Of a stretch of DNA of 64,000 nucleotides, positions 1-7,679 are shown in pieces. The notes under the pieces were generated by a model. That model ran no database searches, had not been told where the DNA came from, and was given only the letters and a program-made list of their open reading frames with translations. The translations under genes were made by a program, and so were the position numbers. Each line of letters begins with the position of its first letter. Position 1 is the stretch's first letter. The stretch spans positions 7,688,001 to 7,752,000 of the forward strand of contig OX621266.1 in the NCBI GenBank assembly GCA_951640165.1. Direction: 5' to 3'. This stretch comes from Pseudoips prasinana (Eukaryota > Arthropoda > Insecta > Lepidoptera > Nolidae).

Positions 1-2
1 TC

Positions 3-1457
3 CAATCCCTGGCACAGGACGTCACTCGGGAGGGGGGGGTAGCGATGGCTGTCAGTCTTGACATTGTCAACGCCTTCAACTCCCTCCCGTGGTGGGCAAT
101 AAGGGAGGCTCTGGTTTACCACAACGTGCCCCCTTACCTACGGGGGATTGTTAGCTCGTATCTGAGCGATAGGCTCATCGTTTACACGGCTCGGGGCGGA
201 GAGGGAATGTCAAGGGAAGTCGATCGCGGGGTTCCACAGGGATCTGTTTTAGGACCCCTCTTGTGGAACCTCGCTTTTGACACGGTCCTCAGGACGAGGC
301 TCCCCCTCGGCGTAGATGTCGTTTGCTATGCAGATGACACTCTCGTGATGGCCAGGGGGAGCAATTTCATGGATGTGGCACGGCTTGCCGAACTGGGAGT
401 GGCCTGCGTCGTCGGCAGTGTCCGCGGGCTGGGCCTTCAGGTAGCGCCTCATAAAACTGAGGCGCTTTGGTTCCACAGCCTCCGTCGGGGTAGGGAACCT
501 CCCAGCACGCGGATTCAGGTGTGTGGTGAGGCGGTCCCAGTTGGGCAAACCCTCAAATACCTCGGGCTGACGCTGGACAGTAGGTGGGCTTTTGACGCCC
601 ACTTTGTCCAGCTAGTCCCCCGACTTCGCGGAGCGGCGGGCGCACTCCAGCGTCTGCTGCCCAACCTTGGGGGACCCCGGGAAGAAGTCCGCCGCCTCTA
701 CTGTGGGGTTATCCGGTCTATGGCCCTCTACGGTGCTCCCGTCTGGTCGTCCAGACTGGCGAGAGCTTCCCGCTGCAAAGCTCTTTTGAATAGCGTGCAG
801 CGGGTGGTTGCCATCAGAGTGGTCCGTGGATACCGGACGATCTCCTTCGAGGCGGCGACTTTACTAGGACGATTCCCGCCACTGGACATCCTGGCGGACA
901 TGGACGCGAGAGTTTACGATCTCGTCCGTGCCCGCTCGGATGCCGGCGGCCAACAACCGGACTGGACAAACGTACGGCGGGACGCGCACCGACAGGCCTT
1001 AGAGATTTGGCGCGAGCGGCTTGAATTGCCGAGAGGCTCGCGTCAACGCTCTGTCGGTGCGGTCCTGCCGTGGTTTCACGCATGGCTGCTCCGGAAACGG
1101 GGCAGCCTAACTTTCAGGTTGACGCAGATACTCACCGGACACGGGTGCTTCGGTGAGTACCTGTGTCGAATAGGTAGAGAGGCGACACCGTCGTGTCACC
1201 ATTGTGGCGGCGGCCCGGACTCGGCCCAACATACACTCGAGGAGTGCCCAGCTTGGGCCCCCGAGAGGCGAGTCCTGGTCGCTGAAATAGGATTGGACCT
1301 CTCGCTGCCATCAGTGGTTTCGGCTATGCTGGCGGCGACAACCGGATGGAACGCGGTGGCCTCATTCTGTGAAGCTGTTATGCTCAAGAAGGAGGCCTCC
1401 GAGCGCGAGAGGGAGCGCAACGATCCCTCCCGTAGGAGAACGAGACGGCGCCGATGA
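3..1457 (+). CDS. ORF2 C-terminal part: reverse transcriptase of TRAS-like element A (5' partial)
   Basis: The frame is open from base 3 and continues out of the window, so the ATG at 45 is internal, not a start. Reverse transcriptase blocks are visible in order: SLDIVNAFNS (catalytic Asp block), GVPQGSVLGPLLWN, the active-site CYADDTLVMARG and KYLGLTLD. Near the C-terminus CHHC, then H and C at R1-clade spacing (C-X2-C-X8-H-X4-C), form the usual zinc motif. The tail is basic and ends at a TGA in a strong hairpin. The endonuclease and N-terminal RT lie upstream of the window. No internal stop or frameshift is seen. The enzyme would prime cDNA synthesis from nicked telomeric DNA. Confidence 0.88.
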   Translation, partial: QSLAQDVTREGGVAMAVSLDIVNAFNSLPWWAIREALVYHNVPPYLRGIVSSYLSDRLIVYTARGGEGMSREVDRGVPQGSVLGPLLWNLAFDTVLRTRLPLGVDVVCYADDTLVMARGSNFMDVARLAELGVACVVGSVRGLGLQVAPHKTEALWFHSLRRGREPPSTRIQVCGEAVPVGQTLKYLGLTLDSRWAFDAHFVQLVPRLRGAAGALQRLLPNLGGPREEVRRLYCGVIRSMALYGAPVWSSRLARASRCKALLNSVQRVVAIRVVRGYRTISFEAATLLGRFPPLDILADMDARVYDLVRARSDAGGQQPDWTNVRRDAHRQALEIWRERLELPRGSRQRSVGAVLPWFHAWLLRKRGSLTFRLTQILTGHGCFGEYLCRIGREATPSCHHCGGGPDSAQHTLEECPAWAPERRVLVAEIGLDLSLPSVVSAMLAATTGWNAVASFCEAVMLKKEASERERERNDPSRRRTRRRR

Positions 1458-1494
1458 ACTGGATATTGACACTAATATCCGCTTCATCGGCGCC
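1447..1494 (+). promoter_or_regulatory. Hairpin spanning the ORF2 stop codon (element A)
   Basis: GGCGCCGATGAA (1447-1458) pairs perfectly with TTCATCGGCGCC (1483-1494). Inside, GGATATT pairs with AATATCC around a 6-base loop. The ORF2 stop TGA (1455-1457) lies in the 5' arm. The B-E family has an unrelated sequence in the same place that also folds, which suggests a selected RNA structure. The function is inferred. Confidence 0.6.
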
Positions 1495-1863
1495 GGCGCT
1501 GGGATCTAATCTCAGCGCGTGAGAGTATGCGGCGTCCGGCTGGCTTCTCCCCGGCTTGACGTCGCCCCTGGGACCGCTGGCGTTTGGAGGAGGGGAACTC
1601 CACTCGTCTTACATAAGCGGTCCCGGGAAGAGGTAACCTGCTGTAGCTCAGGTTGCCTAAACGCGCTTGTGCGTGAAGGGGAGGGGAGGAGGCATTTAGC
1701 CCCCTCCCGTCCCCGGAGGAGAGTCTCAGACGCTCAGTGTACAGTGGGGGTACTGGCGAGATCGTTCACGAGCACCCAGGCCCCCCGCTACAGGCATTGT
1801 GAGGCTGGCTACCATGGTGGTTTTAGTGCGTATCCCGGGACTAGCCCGAGTGAGTCCCACATA

Positions 1864-1889
1864 ACCCGTCGCCTCCTCAAGCGGCGGGT
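1864..1889 (+). promoter_or_regulatory. 3'-terminal hairpin next to poly(A) (element A)
   Basis: ACCCGTCGC (1864-1872) pairs with GCGGCGGGT (1881-1889) over an 8-base loop. It follows the block AGTCCCACATAACCCGTC, which is shared with elements B-E. It is probably part of the 3' recognition structure for target-primed reverse transcription. Confidence 0.55.
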
Positions 1890-1942
1890 ATGCGTAAGAT
1901 TTTGCATTTCCACCATGTAAAAAAAAAAAAAAAAAAAAAAAA

Positions 1943-1964
1943 GGTTAGGTTAGGTTAGGTTAGG
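1943..1964 (+). repeat. Telomeric (TTAGG)n tract
   Basis: Four and a half units of the insect telomeric repeat directly follow the poly(A) of element A. They then stop at non-telomeric sequence, so this tract is interstitial. Confidence 0.9.
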
Positions 1965-1983
1965 TCAATTTCTTTCAATTCCA

Positions 1984-2022
1984 CCTTTAAAATTTAGAGT
2001 GATACACTCCAAATTTTAAAGG
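1984..2022. repeat. 39-base near-perfect hairpin
   Basis: CCTTTAAAATTT (1984-1995) pairs with AAATTTTAAAGG (2011-2022). After one mismatch, GAGTG pairs with CACTC over the loop ATA. It begins 20 bases after the telomeric tract ends. The role is unknown; it could be the tip of a small foldback element. Confidence 0.6.
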
Positions 2023-3464
2023 TTCCCTAAAGACATATTAATCATTCATACAATACATACAAATAAAAAAATATGAATAATGTAGGTACTAGGCTCATAT
2101 GAACAGTATTACTGGGGACATTTCAAATTCCGTCCTGATTATATCCAAAGTTACACTAATATGGCGGCAAAATCAAAGAGTTGATGTAGGTAAATAATAA
2201 ACGGTTAAATATATTTTAATATTCATTTAAGCGAGCCGCGCGCGTCGTCGATACCTAGGCGGCTCTTTTAACTGGACTCAAAGACGCCGCCAAAGGGGCC
2301 GCGTTCGAAGAAAGCCGCCAAATTCATCAAATATTGTGCAATTTCATTTATTTAATAAAAATATTAAAATCATCAGTTGTTCGTAAACTGCTGTCTATTT
2401 AGGTCGTGTTTAGTTACTCAATCGTCTAAAATGTCGTTTAGTAATGAGTAAAGTGTTCCGCGAAATCCTTAACTATGTCGTTTAGTGATCGTAATAATTT
2501 GGAAAATTTCGTGCATTCATCTATGAAAGAATAGCCTCAGACGTGCACTTTGTGATGATGAGGATTCATAGGTCACAGAATTTAAGGCTGTGTAATTACG
2601 AGGAACCTATGTCGTGAAGGGTCAGTGTCGCGATGGAGGCCACGCCTCTTTATAACTAAGAAACATGAAAGCTTTACGATTCTATGAATATGTTGTACAT
2701 GAGAGAGACTCGTGTTAGTTGGCAAGTCTTAGAGTTAAGCTTTCGGTGTCGGTGCAGATTTTAGTGAACGTGAAATAATGAAATTCTTCCATCAGTACTG
2801 AAAACAACTTCAACTAGAAGTTTTACTATAAAAAGATTCTCCTAATGTGTTTGTGTATCACATACTTATACGATGTAAAATATCCAATAGCTATTCAGCA
2901 GTGCTATAAATAAAAACATAACTCTAAAATAAAACAAAATATGTGTAGTGAGTGCAATCAGAATCAAACTACCAGGCGTGCATAGAAACACAGAGGTATG
3001 TCAAACAATTTCTAGCGTAAATCAGAATCAGCTGTGCTGTGTTAGTACGGATGTTCGTTATATCGATAAAAATACTTGTCGATATATTGAACGGTATATT
3101 ATTTTACGATCAAGATTAAAATGATGGTATTTCGGTATGAGATTTTGTGTATAGGTAGGCTTAAGGAGACCGTATATGCCCCTTAAGTTACGTTCACTCT
3201 TTCTGTTACACGTTGTATTATTCTGTGATCCAGACCACTAAGCCAAAGGTTGTCAGTTTGATCCGCACTTAGGATAAACCTTTGTGTGATGAACACAATT
3301 ATTTATTCTGTGTATGGGTGTAATTTGTATGTATAATAAGTGTGTATTTAGAAATAAACCTTGAGAGGTGTCAAGGGACATCCGGATGGAACGAAGTTAT
3401 TTTTTATTATGTACAAAAAACCTCTATACACTCAAGAAAAAAAGAATTAAATAAGAGAAAAATA

Positions 3465-3482
3465 AGAGAGAGAGAGAGAGAG
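3465..3482. repeat. (AG)n microsatellite
   Basis: Nine AG dinucleotides are followed by degenerate GACAGACAG units. Confidence 0.8.
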
Positions 3483-4144
3483 ACAGACAGAGAAACATGC
3501 GCACGGCGCACGGCTTACAATAGCTTAGTATAACAAAAAGTGTCGTTACAACTTTTCATCTTAATTTTTTCCGTCTAGCCCCCTTTCGCAACGCGCGATA
3601 AGGAACTTCGTTCCAAAAACATAAGTAATATTATAGCTCTGCCTATTTAGGATCAGATGGCACTGTGTTATTTGTAGCACAATATGTAATTATTGAATAA
3701 CTCTGTATAACATGTTTTATAATTACTATTAATAATACAAATACACTGACCAAAGCATCAAGCATAGCATCATTCTGCAAATCTTCCAATCGTCTGCGCT
3801 CTGACGTTATCATCGAATGAACAGCCTCTTGTTTCTCTCTGGAAAAAAATAATACATTGATCAGTTTCATAGGCAAATAGCTTCAGGATTTATACTATTT
3901 ATCAACTACCTTGTATATATTTTTAAATGCGTTGTCTCCTTAAGAGCGTTATCATACTAGCGGTATGGAAACGGCTGCGAGCGGAGCGGACGCGCAGCGA
4001 ATTCGTTACGGACACACAACGAACACACCGCGCATGCGCAGCGAATTCGTTGCGGACGTGTGTCAAATACGTTACGTTTCCGTCGCGTGTTTGTAGCAAA
4101 TTATCGACTTACAATACACTCAGTAACTCCCCTCCCCTCTCGCT

Positions 4145-7125
4145 GCCACGGACTCCCCTCCCCTCTCGCTTTTAGAGAGGGGTCCGGGATACGTGGCCGC
4201 CGCGTGGGGAGAAATAGCCCTGGTCGGGGTCTATTTCTCCCCAAACCGCCCTCTAAGGGACTTCGAGAACTTTCTCGAAGTCCTTACGGCAGTCGTCGGG
4301 AGGTCGGCACTACGTCAGGTCGTCGTGTTAGGCGACCTGAACGCCAAGTCGGTGGCCTGGGGCAATTCAGCGGCGTCCTGCAACGTCCGGGGGCGCGCCG
4401 TCGAATTTTGGTCGGCTTTGTGCGGCGTGTCCCTCCTGAACAGGGGGGATGTTCAGACGTGTGTGCGGCAACGGGGAGGGTCAGTGGTGGACGTGTCGTT
4501 CGCCACCCCCGTGCTAGCCGCCCGCGTCGTGAACTGGCGGGTGGAGATGGTGGAGACCCTGTCGGACCACCGATATGTGCGGTTCGACATCTCCACCCAG
4601 AGCCCGCGGGGGATGGCCCGCTCGGGCCAATCTCCCTTCCCGCGGTGGGCTCTCACCCGCCTGGACCGGGAGTCAGCCCAGGAGGCGGCGTTCCTCGAGG
4701 ACTGGCTCTCGCCCCCTGTGGACGTTGGCGACGTTGACGCCGCAGCGGTTCGGCTGCGGGGGTCCCTGACCGAGGTGTGCAACTCTAGCATGCCTCGGTC
4801 TCGCCGTCCGCCTCCCCGTCGCGCCGTTTATTGGTGGACGGGGGAGCTGGCGGCGCTCCGGGCCGCGTGCGTGGAGGCCAGGAGAGCCTACACGCGGAGT
4901 CGGCGGCGCACCAGCCGATGTCAGGCCGAGGAGGACCGCCTCTACGCTTCTTACGTAGAGGCAAAGACGGTCCTCAAGTCGGCAATGTGCGCCGCCGAAG
5001 ACTCGGCAAGGGCCGAGATGCTGGAGGGACTTGATAGGGATCCGTTTGGGAGGCCATATAAGCTGGCGCGGAGCCAGCTGCGCCCTTATGGCCCCCCACT
5101 AACGGAGACCCTAGAGCCGGCGTTGCTGGATGGGGTGGTTCGGTCACTGTTTCCGCGCAGGACCGAATTCACCCCACCAACGATGAACCCCCGACTGGGG
5201 GGGGTGGTGGCTTCGCCGGCGGAGGAGGTCCCTCCGGTTTCGGCGGAGGAATTTGGCGCGGGGGTTCTTTCCCTCCGCGCGAAAAAGACGGCCCCTGGAC
5301 CGGATGGCGTCCCCGCACGGGTGGTGGCCATCGCGGCGTCCCTAATGGAGCAGAGGTTTCGGGACCTCTTCAGCGCGTGCCTGACGGCTGGGAGGTTCCC
5401 GAAACTATGGAAGGAGGGGCAGCTTTGCCTGCTCCGGAAGGAGGGACGCCCGGTGGAATCCCCCTCGGCATACCGGCCCATCGTTCTGCTCGATGAGGTC
5501 GGTAAACTGTTCGAGGGGATCCTAGCCACCCGGCTTAACAGCCATTTGCGGGAGGTAGGGCCGGACCTGTCGGACGCCCAGTTCGGGTTTCGACAGGGGC
5601 GTTCGACGGTCGACGCGGTGGCCCTACTCAGGGGCCAAGTGCAGGAGGCGGTCGGAGCTGGGGACGGAGTGTTGGCGGTGTCGTTCGACATCGCCAACGC
5701 GTTCAACTCCGTGCCCCACTCGACCATATTGGAGGCACTCCGGTACCACGGAGTGCCCCAATATCTGCGGGCAATCCTGGCCAACTACCTGGAGGACCGG
5801 GAGGTCCTCCTGGCGGACAGGACGGCCAGGATCAGGCGCTACGGCGCGGAGTCCGGTGTTCCACAGGGTTCGGTCCTAGGGCCCCTCTTGTGGAACATCG
5901 GATTCGATTGGCTGCTGCGCGGCACCCTCCTCCAGGGCACGAGTGTCATCTGCTACGCGGATGACACTCTCCTCGTTGCCCGGGGGAGGGACTTTGGAGA
6001 GGCGGCCTGTCTGGCCTCGGCTGGCGGATCCTTAGTGGCAGGTAGGATCCGCCAGCTCGGTTTGAGGGTAGCGCTGAACAAGACCGAGGCCGTGTTCTTT
6101 CACGGGCCTCGGCAGCGCTGCCCTCCAGACGCCCACATCGTGGTGGAGGGCGTCCGGATAGGGGTCGGGGCCCAGATGAAGTATCTGGGCCTCGTGCTGG
6201 ACAGCAGGTGGCGCTTCGGCCCGCACTTTAGCGGGCTGTCGACGCGCCTGCTGAAAGCCGCGGACGCCCTCTCATGGCTCCTCCCAAACCTGGGAGGGCC
6301 CAAGGAGCGATGCCGGCGCCTCTATGCCGGCATCCTCAAGAGCATGGCCCTATATGGGGCACCCATCTGGGCGGACTCCCTCCATAGGAGGGAGAATGCA
6401 ACCGCCATCCGCAGGCCCCAACGGGCCATTGCACAGCGGGTGGCGAGAGCCTAGTGGGCTTTGCGGCGGCGTGCGCTCTGGCCGGCACCCCTCCCTGGGA
6501 ATTGGAGGCATGGGTGCTCGCCAGAGTGTACGAATGGGCGGCGCGGCGTAGGGCGCTGGGTGAGCGCCCCGCCGCGCAAGAGCGGGATGCCGTGCGGCGG
6601 GAGGCGAGGGACGCAATCGTCCTCCACTGGACACGGGACCTCGCCTCCGCCACATTTGGACGCCGGACGTTGGACGCGCTCGGTCCAGTCCTGCGGGACT
6701 GGCTCGAGCGGTCCCACGGTTTCCTCTCTTTCCGTCTGGTGCAGGTGTTGTCCGGACATGGCTGTTTCGGAACGCACCTGCACCGGATCCGGAGGGAGGA
6801 AATCCCGGCGTGTCATGAATGCGGAGCCGCGGAGGACACGGCGCAGCACACCCTCGAGGTGTGCCCAGCCTGGGCTGAGCTGCGCCGTGCCCTGAATACT
6901 GTCATTGGGCTGGACCTCTCACTTCCCAGTGTGGTGAACTCCATGCTGGGGAGTGAGGAGGCTTGGGCGGCGGTTGCCTCCTTTTGCGAGGACGTCATGT
7001 CGCAAAAGGAGGCGGCGGAGCGCGCGCGGGAGGATGATCCTCTCGCGCCACCGCTCCGCAGGCGAAGGAGGGGTGGTAGAAGGCGGTTGTACGACCGTCG
7101 CCTCCCACCCTCAGGTGGTGATTAG
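4145..7125 (+). pseudogene. ORF2 fragment of element B (7-bp deletion, frameshift)
   Basis: The frame opens at 4145 within the endonuclease domain and lacks its first part. It retains GDLNAK, SDHRYV, the RT blocks (SFDIANAFNS, GVPQGSVLGP, CYADDTLLVARG) and, after the break, the C-terminal CHEC-X8-H-X4-C motif. Against copy E, seven bases are missing near 6452. This creates a TAG (6452-6454) and shifts the frame, so the C-terminal third lies in another frame (6454-7125). With no 5' UTR, no ORF1 and a split ORF2, the copy cannot work by itself. The remaining sequence is close to the intact copies, so the break looks recent. Confidence 0.85.
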
Positions 7126-7175
7126 CGGGCGACAGGCGCGGGGGCGCCTTCGCTCGCATTGCACTAATCACCACC
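7114..7175 (+). promoter_or_regulatory. Hairpin spanning the ORF2 stop codon (element B)
   Basis: GGTGGTGATTAG (7114-7125, including the stop TAG) pairs with CTAATCACCACC (7164-7175). Inner stems GCGGGCGA/TCGCTCGC (one G-U pair) and AGGCGC/GCGCCT extend it. Confidence 0.6.
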
Positions 7176-7391
7176 CTCGTCGGGCGGGAACGGCCCAGCA
7201 CTCACGGTCGTTCCCGGGCCCCTCCACTTAGGGAGGGGCGTGCGGGCCCCGCTGTAAAGGCGGGCGGTCGTCGGTGGGGGACTGGACGTAAAGGCTGTGC
7301 CGGTTTCCCAGTCCTCCTCCAAATAGACGATGCGGGAGTGCCGCTGGGTTATTTTAGTGGGTATGCCGGAGTAGCCGGAGAGTCCCACATA

Positions 7392-7417
7392 ACCCGTCCA
7401 TCCCCCAATGGGCGGGT
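7392..7417 (+). promoter_or_regulatory. 3'-terminal hairpin (element B)
   Basis: ACCCGTCCAT (7392-7401) pairs with ATGGGCGGGT (7408-7417), with one G-U pair. It is the counterpart of 1864-1889 in element A, with several base pairs changed on both sides. The 5' arm could instead pair upstream (GGGTTAT with ATAACCC). Confidence 0.55.
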
Positions 7418-7446
7418 ATGCGTAACGCATTTTTTCCCAGCGCAAA

Positions 7447-7508
<62 letters not shown>

Positions 7509-7510
<2 letters not shown>

Positions 7511-7524
7511 TTAGGTTAGGTTAG
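7509..7524 (+). repeat. 16-bp telomeric tract between elements B and C
   Basis: GGTTAGGTTAGGTTAG lies between the poly(A) of B and the first bases (CCGGGG) of C. Confidence 0.9.
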
Positions 7525-7526
7525 CC

Positions 7527-7633
7527 GGGGAACCACCCCACAGTGCTTGCGTCCACGTCGCGTTCCCCGGAAACGTCCCAGTCCTGACCACCGTAACGGA
7601 GTGGCAGGCTGGGTACGGCCAAAGTGCACTGTG
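7527..7633 (+). ncRNA. Candidate HDV-like self-cleaving ribozyme (element C 5' end)
   Basis: The 5' UTR fits the nested double pseudoknot of HDV-like ribozymes. P1: GGGGAAC (7527-7533) with GTTCCCC (7562-7568), 7 bp. P2: CACAGTGC (7539-7546) with GCACTGTG (7626-7633), 8 bp. P3: GCG/CGC (7549-7551, 7559-7561) closing the 7-base L3 TCCACGT. P1.1: CC (7553-7554) with GG (7569-7570). P4: a long stem 7574-7617. J4/2: GCCAAAG (7618-7624), with C7619 in the place of the catalytic cytosine (C-N-A-A). HDV-like ribozymes are established at the 5' ends of R2 and several other non-LTR elements. Cleavage is predicted before G7527. Activity is not shown. Confidence 0.8.
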
Positions 7634-7679
7634 CATCGTAACTATCTTATTGCCTTGTGAGTTACGAATACTGCTGAGA

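Larger units (their letters stand above)
1..1942 (+). mobile_element. TRAS-like non-LTR retrotransposon A, 3' part (cut by window edge)
   Basis: This is the 3' portion of an R1-clade non-LTR element: the end of ORF2, a roughly 460-base 3' UTR and a 24-base poly(A) at 1919-1942. The poly(A) runs directly into GGTTAGG repeats. That junction and orientation are those known for TRAS elements, whose endonuclease nicks the CCTAA strand. Its protein is clearly related to elements B-E further on but much diverged, so it is a second family in the same telomere-like tract. The 5' part lies outside the window. Confidence 0.85.
1965..4125. other. AT-rich sequence with no recognisable gene
   Basis: No long open frame and no transposon protein is seen here. 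The stretch holds a strong hairpin at 1984-2022, an (AG)n microsatellite at 3465-3482, and a direct repeat of GCGCAGCGAATTCGTT at 3992-4007 and 4036-4051. The last part (about 3960-4080) is GC-rich with repeated GCGGAGCGGACGCGC-like motifs, as in many lepidopteran MITEs, but I could not find a matching terminal repeat. Confidence 0.5.
4126..7508 (+). mobile_element. TRAS-like element B, 5'-truncated
   Basis: This is a partial copy of the same family as C, D and E. Homology begins at 4145, inside the endonuclease, and runs to a 61-base poly(A) (7448-7508) followed by TTAGG repeats. At the 5' joint a 19-base stretch (4126-4144) repeats at 4152-4170. So the truncated end carries a 26-base tandem duplication of its own sequence, joined to non-telomeric DNA. 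The middle of the element matches E most closely, while its 3' end matches C. Confidence 0.85.

Noticed and set aside
249..1420. Minus-strand frames opposite the ORF2 and ORF1 copies
   Set aside because: They are antisense shadows of GC-rich coding sequence and recur with each copy without motifs of their own.
1519..1920. 133-codon frame after ORF2 of element A
   Set aside because: It lies in the structured 3' UTR, starts from a non-ATG codon and runs into the poly(A).
3643..4175. Short frames in the AT-rich region
   Set aside because: All are below 90 codons, without motifs or splice support.
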